From: a virus
Direction: 5' to 3' (one strand)
Length of the DNA stretch: 36,159 bases
IMG/VR virus record: IMGVR_UViG_3300022927_000057
Coordinates: 1-36,159 of that record
The notes below the pieces were generated by a model, which saw only the letters and a list, made by a program, of their open reading frames with translations, was not told where the DNA came from and ran no database searches. The position numbers were made by a program, and so were the translations under genes. Below are positions 7,466-15,144 of this stretch, one piece after another. Position 1 is the first letter of the stretch, and each line of letters starts with the position of its first letter.

Positions 7466-7473
7466 TATTTATA
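7466..7473 (-). promoter_or_regulatory. Late promoter TATAAATA for gp22
   Basis: This is a perfect late octamer 33 nt ahead of the gp22 ATG (7433), overlapping the region just after the gp21 stop. Confidence 0.8.
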
Positions 7474-7477
7474 ATGA

Positions 7478-8125
7478 TTAAATTTTTGACAAAAACTTTG
7501 CGAATGCAAGTGCGGAAACTTTATCGTTTCGGCGTCTTATACCCTCATTGATTTCGTCCTTGATTTTCTGGATTTCTACTTCTTTGAGTAATCCATTATC
7601 CCAAACCCATTCTTTACCTTCCATGATACCTTCAACGAAGGCTTGAGGTGCAGATGGGTCTGCAACAATATCTGCCGCAGTGGCAAGATAAAAATCATCT
7701 TTCACATAATTCGCACCACTTCTAGACTCTAGTGAACCCATGCCTCTTGAAGAGACACCAAGTTTACCACCGTCTTTAATCAATGCTTTCGCAATTTCCC
7801 CCATTGGAGTAGAGAGCAATTTCGCCTCACCAACAAAGTTCTTTCCATCAGCTTCCAGTTTTGTAATCATGTGCGATACTCTGTCAAGATTGACAGTAGG
7901 GCCTTCTGGATGTCCCAGCTCCCCGAATGCACGACCTTCAGCAACAAATTCTTTATTGTAACGGTTTACCTCTTTTTGTAGAATATTAAAAGGATATACT
8001 CTACCGTTACGATTCTTTTGATCCGCTTGCATAAAGATGCCACGGATTTTCATTTCTTTACCACCACCGTCTTTTTCTTCAGTGATGTATTCTACTTCTT
8101 GTATCTGTTCTGCGATAAGTTTCAT
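7478..8125 (-). CDS. gp21: Prohead core protease gp21
   Basis: This is the serine protease that digests the scaffold and trims capsid proteins during head maturation. The ATG at 8125 gives 215 residues starting MKLIAEQIQEVEY, with AGGATA upstream; a longer reading from 8194 would overlap the upstream gene and is not needed. The herpesvirus/T4-type protease pattern is present: GRAFGELGHPE with H72 and KLGVSSRGMGS with the nucleophile serine at 125 or 126. NGRVYP at 40-45 is the usual N-terminal motif. Its cleavage signature, L/I-x-E, is found in gp23 here. The position between 67/20 and 22 is canonical. Confidence 0.95.
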   Translation of the reverse strand: MKLIAEQIQEVEYITEEKDGGGKEMKIRGIFMQADQKNRNGRVYPFNILQKEVNRYNKEFVAEGRAFGELGHPEGPTVNLDRVSHMITKLEADGKNFVGEAKLLSTPMGEIAKALIKDGGKLGVSSRGMGSLESRSGANYVKDDFYLATAADIVADPSAPQAFVEGIMEGKEWVWDNGLLKEVEIQKIKDEINEGIRRRNDKVSALAFAKFLSKI

Positions 8126-8129
8126 TGTT

Positions 8130-8375
8130 TTAATATCCTGTCGCTGTAATTTGCGTGGCTTGCATACCAGCTGCACCACGAAGGCCTTCACCAATACTCA
8201 AGTGAATGACAATGCCAGCACCAGCACCAACATAGATAGTTCCAACATCCCCATCATCGGCAGTATTTCTAACAGTCACAGCACCAGCAGTTCCAGTGTT
8301 AAATACCCAAACAGCAGTCGCATCTGTAAACTGTGTTGTTCCAGATAGTGCTGTTGCATTTCCTTTTACTTGCAT
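8130..8375 (-). CDS. Small beta-rich structural protein of unknown role
   Basis: The start at 8375 (MQVKGNATALSGTTQ) gives 81 residues with AGGAAAAGAG before the ATG; a reading from 8411 would add 12 residues overlapping the upstream gene. The sequence is rich in T, A, G and V with an alternating strand pattern (AVWVFNTGTAGAVTVRNTADDGDVGTIYVGAGAGIVIHLSIGEGL), like small virion decoration or fibre-tip modules. It lies between core genes and protease 21, roughly where T4 has gene 68, but it does not look like gp68. A late octamer at 8460-8467 could drive it. No function is assigned. Confidence 0.72.
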   Translation of the reverse strand: MQVKGNATALSGTTQFTDATAVWVFNTGTAGAVTVRNTADDGDVGTIYVGAGAGIVIHLSIGEGLRGAAGMQATQITATGY

Positions 8376-8385
8376 AGCTCTTTTC

Positions 8386-8634
8386 CTAAATTGATAACAT
8401 TTCTGTTTCAAAGTAGTCCATTAGTTTCTTTGGCGGAACTTTAAACTCTTTTGAAACACTATTTATAGTTTTGTCAAAAGTATTTAGGAAATCTGACGGT
8501 TTCGCATCCATTTCCTTGAAAATAGCATCCACAGCATTACGCATCTTAGGAGATAACTTCTTATACTCCTTAGATTGTTTGTGTTCATCTTTCTCTGGTA
8601 ACTCTTGTTTGAGTTGAGAAACAGTCTTACTCAC
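8386..8634 (-). CDS. Small charged protein, possible prohead core component
   Basis: This 82-residue protein starts at GTG (8634), overlapping the end of the gp67-like gene by 8 nt; GAAGAAG lies just upstream. It is lysine- and glutamate-rich and predicted helical (LKQELPEKDEHKQSKEYKKLSPKMRNAVDAIFKEMD), ending KLMDYFETEMLSI. T4 has gene 68, another core protein, at this place, so a gp68-like role is plausible by position only. No sequence match is claimed. Confidence 0.7.
   Translation of the reverse strand: MSKTVSQLKQELPEKDEHKQSKEYKKLSPKMRNAVDAIFKEMDAKPSDFLNTFDKTINSVSKEFKVPPKKLMDYFETEMLSI
8460..8467 (-). promoter_or_regulatory. Possible internal late promoter TATAAATA
   Basis: This is a perfect octamer inside the 82-residue charged-protein gene, 85 nt ahead of the ATG at 8375. 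The spacing is longer than usual here and it lies in coding sequence, so confidence is low. Confidence 0.4.
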
Positions 8635-8806
8635 TATCTTCTTCTACCTCTGGGATGTGATGTGTTACAAATGTTTTTGCAACATCTTGTCTTTTGGTTT
8701 CTAGTGCGTCACCAACTTTGGCTGCAAGTGCAGAATTAAAATGTGTTTCTGCGGCAAGGTTGTCACCTGTTGCAATAGAATCTACAAAGTCTCTTACTGT
8801 GTTCAT
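8627..8806 (-). CDS. gp67: Prohead core protein gp67-like
   Basis: This 59-residue gene runs from the ATG at 8806, which shares bases with the portal stop (TAATG), to the TAA at 8627-8629. AAGGAG lies 8-9 nt upstream. The pattern VRDFVDSIATGDNLAAE, then FNSALAAKVGDALETKRQDVA, resembles the N-terminal helices of T4 gp67 (a short I/D-N-L-AA start, then a helix with A/K and a DLIKEEK-like stretch). An acidic tail EVEEDSE replaces the long acidic tail of T4. The position, directly after gp20, is that of T4 gene 67. Confidence 0.82.
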   Translation of the reverse strand: MNTVRDFVDSIATGDNLAAETHFNSALAAKVGDALETKRQDVAKTFVTHHIPEVEEDSE

Positions 8807-10329
8807 TATTTATCTCCTTTTGATGGATCATTATGGGCAAACATTCCATCATCTTCTCCACCCATTTCACCACCTTCTTCATTTTTAATTTGATTTTCAA
8901 TTTCTTCAATTTGTTCGTCATTCATTCTAAGAATATGTTTCTTAACATACTCTTTAGAGAAATATGTACCAACATAAGATTCAATTTGTCCAAGCATGTC
9001 TAGACGTTCTCTAAGAATTTCTGCATTCTTGAGTTCCGTAAAGTGACCATCTGCAAGGAAATCAAACTGAACATGTTCTTTAATACTATCCCATTCTTCC
9101 AGTGCAATAACACCTTTAAGAACAAGTTGTGTTTTAAGAATGTCTGCAAATAGAACGGAAAATTTCTTACGAATTCTTTGTACAAACTTTGTGAATTTGA
9201 GTTCATCTCTTGTAATGTTATCTGAACGGCCAATAGAGAACCCTGTCTCTTCTGCAAGTCTTGATACTGGTACGTTCAATGAACGGTATAGTTTTTTCTG
9301 GAAGTATGTGATATCATCAATCTCACCAAGGTTTGAACCGCCAGGCAAGGTTGTGATTTCTGTACCTCTACCACCTTCTCTACGAGGCAGCCAGAAATCT
9401 TCCAACATTGACATATGATTTCTATCGTCACGAATTTCACCAGTTCGTGCATCATACACCAACTTGTTACGATAACGATTCATCACATCTTTTAGATAAG
9501 CTTCTGCCTTAATTTTAGGCAAGTTACCAACATCAATGTAGAAAATACGTCTTTCAGGCGCACGAGAGATACGATAGATAACCAACGCATCTTCAATCAT
9601 ACGCAACTGATTTACAGGTTTGATTGCTTTATTTAAATGAGAAAGGACTGTACCTTTATGCATATCCACCAAACCAGATGGACAATATGTAACTGCATCA
9701 GGACTAATCTTTACACCAGAAGAAGTTCCAGTATTCTGATCAATTCCTTTTTCATTGTACAGATAGAAATCATCAACTTTACGAACAATTTCCAATCCTG
9801 TTTTTTTGTCTACTTCTTTCCTTTGTTCTCTTACCTTTTTAATCTTGCGAGGGTCAATATATCTAAGTTCTTGAAGGCCTTTGCGAGGCGCTTTATTATC
9901 AATAATCTTATGATAATAAAGTCTACCGTCAACATACCAACGTCTAAAGATATCATGTCCTTTTGCATTAAAGTCAAGCAAACGCAACACTTCATCAAAT
10001 TCATCTCTGATTTTCGATTTGATGTTTGCAGAAAGGTCAAGTCTGTCTAGGGAAAGAGATACCGATTGATCTCTTTCATCAGAGACAATCGCTTCATTTA
10101 CAATATCTTCAATTGCACTGTCACACTCTGGTTGTTGTGCAATATCACGATATCTGCGAATTAAGTCAAGTTCATTACGATCACGGCCATCCATATCAAG
10201 GATAGACGCATAATGTCCACCGCCTGATACAATATCAAGTGTGCCGTCATCAGTAGAGGGAGAGGTGAATCCATCACCACTCCCACCCTGATTCGCTCTT
10301 GTGATTCTGAAACCAAAAAGTTCCGCCAT
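8806..10329 (-). CDS. gp20: Portal vertex protein gp20
   Basis: Gp20 forms the dodecameric portal that initiates head assembly and through which DNA is packaged. At 507 residues it is close to the T4 length (524). Typical gp20 stretches are RNELDLIRRYRDIAQQPECDSAIEDIVNEAIV at about 50-82, WYVDGRLYYH and LRYIDPRKIKKVRE at about 130-165, RISRAPERRIFYIDVGNLPK at about 253-272, and FWLPRREGGRGTEITTLPGG at about 312-331. An AGGAG Shine-Dalgarno precedes the ATG. An ACTAAATA sequence about 27 nt upstream (10357-10364) may be a variant late promoter. Confidence 0.97.
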   Translation of the reverse strand: MAELFGFRITRANQGGSGDGFTSPSTDDGTLDIVSGGGHYASILDMDGRDRNELDLIRRYRDIAQQPECDSAIEDIVNEAIVSDERDQSVSLSLDRLDLSANIKSKIRDEFDEVLRLLDFNAKGHDIFRRWYVDGRLYYHKIIDNKAPRKGLQELRYIDPRKIKKVREQRKEVDKKTGLEIVRKVDDFYLYNEKGIDQNTGTSSGVKISPDAVTYCPSGLVDMHKGTVLSHLNKAIKPVNQLRMIEDALVIYRISRAPERRIFYIDVGNLPKIKAEAYLKDVMNRYRNKLVYDARTGEIRDDRNHMSMLEDFWLPRREGGRGTEITTLPGGSNLGEIDDITYFQKKLYRSLNVPVSRLAEETGFSIGRSDNITRDELKFTKFVQRIRKKFSVLFADILKTQLVLKGVIALEEWDSIKEHVQFDFLADGHFTELKNAEILRERLDMLGQIESYVGTYFSKEYVKKHILRMNDEQIEEIENQIKNEEGGEMGGEDDGMFAHNDPSKGDK

Positions 10330-10382
10330 ACTATAATTCTCCTAAGTTCTACCCAACTATTTAGTCGGTTTGTAAAACTGGA

Positions 10383-10907
10383 TTATACGTTACTAGCGGA
10401 GAAACTTGTGTATCTCCAAGTTACATCAAAGGATTCAATATCACTTACTGTGTCGTATGACAATTCAATTGGCGCAACTACAGTCGGCCAACAGTTTCTT
10501 AGAGTGTAAGACTTTAGAATTCTGTCATCTCTATCCAACTGTTCTACTCTCAACTGAGCAGTGTAATCAGATACATTGACAAGTCCTGTATTCTCTTCAA
10601 GATCATTGATACCATTCATCCAACGCTCAATTGCGTTACGAACCATGAAATCAGTGTCGTTGATAACTGTTGTTGTCCAAGTTTCAAAGGTTCTGTCACC
10701 AGCGAGGAACAATTGGCGTCCTCTAAAGTTTACAGTTACCTCTGGAATTGTCTGGCCAGGCAACGATGTTGCCTTAACCAAATATTGTGTTCTTACTATA
10801 TCTAAACCTGTAGCGATTGCTGGGGGTGTTGTCATAATGACACGATACTGGTTCGCTCTTGCACCACCACCGATAAGGTTTGATTTAAAATCGTCTATGC
10901 TAGCCAT
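10383..10907 (-). CDS. gp19: Tail tube protein gp19
   Basis: This 174-residue major tail tube subunit forms the inner tube of the contractile tail (163 residues in T4). It has the classic tube layout: ANQYRVIMTTPP near 18-29, ATSLPGQTIPEVTVNFRGRQLFLAGDRTFETWTTTVIND at about 47-85, ERWMNGIN at about 94-101, and a C-terminal WPTVVAPIELSYD followed by FDVTWRYTSF. It directly follows the sheath gene with an 11 nt gap carrying AAGGAG, so 18 and 19 are cotranscribed. Confidence 0.95.
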   Translation of the reverse strand: MASIDDFKSNLIGGGARANQYRVIMTTPPAIATGLDIVRTQYLVKATSLPGQTIPEVTVNFRGRQLFLAGDRTFETWTTTVINDTDFMVRNAIERWMNGINDLEENTGLVNVSDYTAQLRVEQLDRDDRILKSYTLRNCWPTVVAPIELSYDTVSDIESFDVTWRYTSFSASNV

Positions 10908-10918
10908 TTCTTATCTCC

Positions 10919-12886
10919 TTATCCGCCAATCTCACTGAAAGAAACACCAGTTCTAACAGCAATGAAGTTTAGTCTAATGAAGTTGATTGAACGAGCTGGT
11001 TTGACATAGATGTCTCCAACAAACTCATTTCTATCAATTACTTCACCAGTGTTATTTGTTTCGTCAGCAACAACTGAGAAGTCAGTGATACCTCTACGTC
11101 CTTGAACATCTCTCAAGAATGGTTCCACCAAGTTACGGAATTGTGCTTGAGTAAACTCATCGTTGAACTCAAACAACTGGAACTTAGCAGCAGTAGCAAT
11201 TGCCTTCTCAAGTACAAGGAACAATCTGCGAACATTGATTCTGTCGAATGCACTTGGGCGTGATAGTGCAGTTTTGTCACCAAACAGAACTGTACCTTGG
11301 CCTGGGAATGTGCAGACAGGGTTAATGCGAGCAGGATATAGGATATCCCTTTGTGCCTTTGTTGGGTTGTATGCTAGTTTAACTGCACCACGAATTTGTC
11401 CTCTGTTGTAACCAGCTGGTGAGAACCAAGGGTCAGCAACATTGTCTGTATTCGCAGCAAGTCCAGCAATATCACCGTTCAATGGAACATGACGATATAC
11501 ATCGTTGTACTTGTCGTACATATACTTGTATCCACTATCGAATACAGCATAAGACGAACTTGCAAGGTTGTTGAAGAAACCAACAACATTATTTGTTTGT
11601 GCAACACCTGTTGTAATACCAACAACGTCTGCTCTACGAGGTGAGATGAAACCAACGCAATCTTTACGGAATTCGCAAAGGTCGATAATGCTAGTTGCAT
11701 GTGTAACACCATCTGTACTGTTTGGTGATTTACCAGCCATAACTAGGTTGATATCAACTGTGTCTGCATCTGAGAACTTATCATATGCAATATCCAGTTC
11801 ACCAACTGTAGCGGCAAGTGGACTTGCAGTACCATCTGTACCACCAGTTAGTGTGTCTGTAAGAACACCAGCTTTACCAGCAGTAGATGCATAAGAACTA
11901 CCAGATGCAACGTCTGTTCCAGCATTTGTCAAGGTTGAATCGTGATCCATCCAACGAACATAACTGGAACCAGTATTGACTACATTTGGATAGAAGTTTG
12001 AACCACCTTGTGCGGTTCTTGCAGAGGCAGCTTGTGATACGAAACCATATGTTTCGATTACAGATGTTCCTCTTTGTCCAGCGAGATCGTTGTCGTAACC
12101 AGTGATACCACCAGTTGCGTCATACACTACAATGTGCATTTCATCTGCTGAGATATTTTTGTCTGCGGCCCATGTTGATGTGCCAGGAGCACCATCAAAC
12201 AAGTCGTAGAATCTCCAACGTCTGCGAATTGCTTCGCCACCAGCCATTGCAGATTTTAGTCCACCACCACTAGCAACATCTAATTGACGAATGGTAAGGT
12301 TGTTGACTGCAATTGCAGTAACTTCATACTGTTGTCCGTCTGCTTCTTGAAGGTAAATGATATCACCAACATTAAAGTCTGCACCAGATGTAACTGCAAG
12401 GGTTGTTGCACCTACGATATGAGCACCATCTACTGTAGATGAAGCAGTTTGTTCATATGCAGTTGCGTTTGAACAAATTGATACTGCGAGAGCGTTACCA
12501 TAAGCGCCTGGGAACTTTGCAGCCCACTCACCTACAGAACCCTGCCCACCAGCATAATTTGCATTATATACATCATCATTGTTAATTTGCAATCCAGTGC
12601 CGTCTGCTGTTGCGTTCTTTGATCCTGCCATGTCGGCACGAACAACACGCAATGCATTACTGTATTGCAAGAAGTTGGCGGCTGTAAACCATGTTTCATA
12701 GTTGTCTGATGTTGGTTTACCAAAAATTGCTACCAACTCTTGCTCTGAACCAATTGCGGTGATTTGTGATACTGGGCCAGTAGTAAAGTGGCCAGCAATC
12801 GCACCGATTGATGTAGCAACAGCAGGAACAACATTAGTAAGATCAACCTCATTGACTTGCACGCCAGGGGATACTTGAAATGCCAT
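10919..12886 (-). CDS. gp18: Contractile tail sheath protein gp18
   Basis: This 655-residue sheath subunit (T4 gp18 is 659) polymerises round the gp19 tube and contracts on infection. The N-terminus VSPGVQVNEVDLTNVVPAVATSIGAIAG and the region NFLQYSNALRVVRAD are typical of gp18. The C-terminal domain has NRGQIRGAVKLAYNPTKAQRD, DRINVRRLFLVLEKAIATAAKFQLFEFND and a final NFIRLNFIAVRTGVSFSEIGG. A late promoter at 12938-12945 and AAGGAG precede it. The middle (about 140-370) is variable, as in other T4-like sheaths. Confidence 0.97.
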   Translation of the reverse strand: MAFQVSPGVQVNEVDLTNVVPAVATSIGAIAGHFTTGPVSQITAIGSEQELVAIFGKPTSDNYETWFTAANFLQYSNALRVVRADMAGSKNATADGTGLQINNDDVYNANYAGGQGSVGEWAAKFPGAYGNALAVSICSNATAYEQTASSTVDGAHIVGATTLAVTSGADFNVGDIIYLQEADGQQYEVTAIAVNNLTIRQLDVASGGGLKSAMAGGEAIRRRWRFYDLFDGAPGTSTWAADKNISADEMHIVVYDATGGITGYDNDLAGQRGTSVIETYGFVSQAASARTAQGGSNFYPNVVNTGSSYVRWMDHDSTLTNAGTDVASGSSYASTAGKAGVLTDTLTGGTDGTASPLAATVGELDIAYDKFSDADTVDINLVMAGKSPNSTDGVTHATSIIDLCEFRKDCVGFISPRRADVVGITTGVAQTNNVVGFFNNLASSSYAVFDSGYKYMYDKYNDVYRHVPLNGDIAGLAANTDNVADPWFSPAGYNRGQIRGAVKLAYNPTKAQRDILYPARINPVCTFPGQGTVLFGDKTALSRPSAFDRINVRRLFLVLEKAIATAAKFQLFEFNDEFTQAQFRNLVEPFLRDVQGRRGITDFSVVADETNNTGEVIDRNEFVGDIYVKPARSINFIRLNFIAVRTGVSFSEIGG

Positions 12887-12937
12887 TTCTGTTTCTCCTT
12901 TATGGATTCATTATTAAGTTTTCCAAACTTACACGAA

Positions 12938-12945
12938 TATTTATA
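12938..12945 (-). promoter_or_regulatory. Late promoter TATAAATA for gp18-gp19
   Basis: This is a perfect late octamer 52 nt upstream of the sheath ATG, in the 113 nt gap shared with the divergent plus-strand gene. Confidence 0.8.
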
Positions 12946-12999
12946 AAAAACCTTCTTTTCATTTATTTTTTATAGGTTAGGCAACACATAAATAATAAT

Positions 13000-13299
13000 A
13001 TGTCGGAGCATTATCAGAAATACAAAGAAACCATAAAGAAGGTTTCCCAAAGAAATTACAGGGCTCGTAAGATATGGATTAATGAATATCTTGGTAACAA
13101 AACCTGTGTTTACTGTGGGGAGTCTGAAACCGCCTGTCTCCAATTCTATCCTCACGAGAGGGAAATTCGTAAACTAACAAAAAGAAAAGGATTGAATGAG
13201 GAATCTAGAACAGAAGTTGTAGGGTTAATCAATCAATCCAAAGTCGTTTGTGCAAACTGTTTCCTCAAATTAGAAAACGATATTATTGATATTATGTAG
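13000..13299 (+). CDS. HNH-derived zinc-binding protein with lost catalytic histidines
   Basis: This 99-residue protein is the only gene on the plus strand. CVYCG (C36, C39) and VVCANC (C84, C87) form the four-cysteine zinc scaffold of small HNH endonucleases. The site usually reading FHH is FYPHE here (P51, H52), and the usual CANCHRKLH end is CANCFLKLE, so two of the usual active-site or metal histidines are absent. The N-terminus is basic and helical (KETIKKVSQRNYRARKIWINEYLG). It may be a non-cleaving DNA-binding relic or regulator. No clear Shine-Dalgarno is seen before the ATG (AATAATAATATG). It is divergent from gp18 and convergent with gp17, ending 14 nt before the gp17 stop. Confidence 0.78.
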   Translation: MSEHYQKYKETIKKVSQRNYRARKIWINEYLGNKTCVYCGESETACLQFYPHEREIRKLTKRKGLNEESRTEVVGLINQSKVVCANCFLKLENDIIDIM

Positions 13300-13313
13300 G
13301 ATTTTAATGATTT

Positions 13314-14957
13314 CTACCAATCAGTATCATGGGCACGAACCACTGGAGCCCAACGAGTTCCATACTCATCGACTACGGTTTCACCATAATCACTCACACC
13401 ATCATCAATAAATCCGAATGGTGCCATGTCTTGTTCTAGTTGATTTTGTTGTTCTGCAAACATTCTAGCACGAATGTCATCATCTGTCAACTCTTTAAAA
13501 TATGTTTGTTGTACTAACCATGCAAAGATAACACAACACATTGCAAGGTCATCTGTGTGTCCTTCCTCAGCCTCATAGGATTGTCCTTTGAGAATAAAGG
13601 TAGAGAATTCGTTAATCAAGTCATAATCATTGATAATTAGTTTGTCAGTTTCAATGATTTGTTTGAGATTTGAACATCCCATCTTTTTAACCGCTTTAGT
13701 TGTCCTTACCCCAAGTTGTGCTTTTCCACCACTAAAACCACCGCCAACGACTTGACCCGCACGACCACGCATACTTGCCATTATTAGGTTCTCATACTCC
13801 AAGTCAAACTGTAGAGAAGTTGCAACCTGTTCACCTATATCATTTACCTCTATGAGTGTATATGCTTGGTTGTATGCAGAGGCTACATCGTGAATGACGT
13901 TTGGAAAAAGTAAAGGTTTGATTTCATTGTTACGGTATTTTGCAACAATTGTATAGGGAACCGTAGAAACATCAAACACAATAAATGCAGAATAGTCATT
14001 GTTTGTTCCTCTTGACACATCTGCTATAAGTGTGTATGTATGTCCTTCTTTCGGTTTTTCATACATATCCAATCCAGCATTTGACTGAATAGGATTAAAG
14101 AAGGCCATAGACTTAATCTTTGATGGGTGTATAAGTGTATTAGAAGAACCTAAGAACTCACATTCAAACTCTCTTTGGAACTGTTCCTTAGAGGTGTTTG
14201 CAATAGTTTCTTCTTTCCATTTCTCATCACGGCCAGGAACTTCACTCCAATGTACATCAATAACATTGTAAGAGTTTCTTTCGTTCTCTGCATCCACCCA
14301 AAGTTTGTAGAACAAGTTCATACCATTTGGTGTAGAAACAATAATAACCTTTGTAGACTTACCAGATGAGATTGTAGGATACACAGAACTAAAGAAGTCC
14401 TCTGCAACATTGGTAGGAACGAATGCAAATTCGTCCAAGAAGATCATGTTGTAAGAACCACCACGAACCGCCGATGAGGACGTAGATGATGCAACCACAC
14501 GAGAACCGTTTTCTAAATCCAGTGAACCTTTGTTCCAAGACATAACGCCTTGTTGTAACCACTTAGGAAGGTTTTCGTATGCAAGTTGCAAACGAGAAAG
14601 AATGTCTCGTGCAGTCGAAGCCTTGTTTGCTAGGATTGCAACATTCATGTTAGGATTGAAGAGAATATAGTGTAGAATATAAGACACCAGAGTAGTAGAC
14701 TTACCACTCTGTCTAGGCATCTTACAGATTGTGAAACGATTGTTGTGGATTGTTCCAATCATGTCCTTTTGAAAAGGGAACATTTTGAATGGAATGAGTC
14801 CTTCATCCAAAGAAACAATTTTGATATAATTTTGAATAAAGTGTAGGGGTTCTTCCATACACTTCTGATATTCAAGAATTTGTTCCTTTGTCCACTCTAC
14901 AGGGACATTAGATTTTTTTAGTAGTGGATTTCCAAGATAGTGTTCATAATTTGACAT
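13314..14957 (-). CDS. gp17: Terminase large subunit gp17 (packaging ATPase-nuclease)
   Basis: This 547-residue packaging motor (T4 gp17 is 610) has an N-terminal ATPase with Walker A RQSGKS (82-87), Walker B MIFLDEF (172-178) and coupling motif STPNG (208-212). The C-terminal RNase H-fold nuclease has the acidic residues D313 (IADVSRG), D321, E370 (LIEVND) and a final HTDDLAMC. Its ATG follows small protein A within 9 nt. Unlike T4, gene 16 is not adjacent: fibre cassettes A and B separate them by about 4 kb. It ends convergent with the plus-strand HNH-like gene. Confidence 0.97.
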   Translation of the reverse strand: MSNYEHYLGNPLLKKSNVPVEWTKEQILEYQKCMEEPLHFIQNYIKIVSLDEGLIPFKMFPFQKDMIGTIHNNRFTICKMPRQSGKSTTLVSYILHYILFNPNMNVAILANKASTARDILSRLQLAYENLPKWLQQGVMSWNKGSLDLENGSRVVASSTSSSAVRGGSYNMIFLDEFAFVPTNVAEDFFSSVYPTISSGKSTKVIIVSTPNGMNLFYKLWVDAENERNSYNVIDVHWSEVPGRDEKWKEETIANTSKEQFQREFECEFLGSSNTLIHPSKIKSMAFFNPIQSNAGLDMYEKPKEGHTYTLIADVSRGTNNDYSAFIVFDVSTVPYTIVAKYRNNEIKPLLFPNVIHDVASAYNQAYTLIEVNDIGEQVATSLQFDLEYENLIMASMRGRAGQVVGGGFSGGKAQLGVRTTKAVKKMGCSNLKQIIETDKLIINDYDLINEFSTFILKGQSYEAEEGHTDDLAMCCVIFAWLVQQTYFKELTDDDIRARMFAEQQNQLEQDMAPFGFIDDGVSDYGETVVDEYGTRWAPVVRAHDTDW

Positions 14958-14966
14958 AACATAGTT

Positions 14967-15143
14967 TTACTCGGCATCTGCAATTGTAAGTTCACCAATG
15001 GTTAATGTGCCTTTTTCTACTTGTTGCATAATTTCTTGATAATCTGAATTTTCTGAATCTACTGGCACAGACATAAACAAATCACCACTAACAACTTTCA
15101 ATGTCATACCATCTGGCATTCTTTTTACTTCATCTATTTGCAT
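14967..15143 (-). CDS. Fibre-cassette small protein A
   Basis: The start at 15143 gives 58 residues. This family occurs six times in the window, always after a fibre gene. It shares the core SVPVD.ENSDYQEIMQQVEKGTLTI and the C-terminus ADAE. This copy carries LTI twice (GTLTIGELTIADAE), a small internal duplication absent from the other five. The ATG is one base after the fibre A stop (GGAGTTATAAAATG), so its Shine-Dalgarno lies in the last fibre codons. It may be a fibre-specific chaperone or cap. No known domain is recognised. Confidence 0.82.
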   Translation of the reverse strand: MQIDEVKRMPDGMTLKVVSGDLFMSVPVDSENSDYQEIMQQVEKGTLTIGELTIADAE

Positions 15144-15144
15144 T

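Noticed and set aside
10357-10364. ACTAAATA on the minus strand, 28 nt before the portal gene
   Set aside because: The spacing is right for a late promoter, but it differs from NATAAATA at the second base. It is mentioned under the portal gene and not called separately.
12987-12994. Plus-strand CATAAATA just before the HNH-like gene
   Set aside because: It ends only 5 nt before the ATG, too close for a promoter with a ribosome site.
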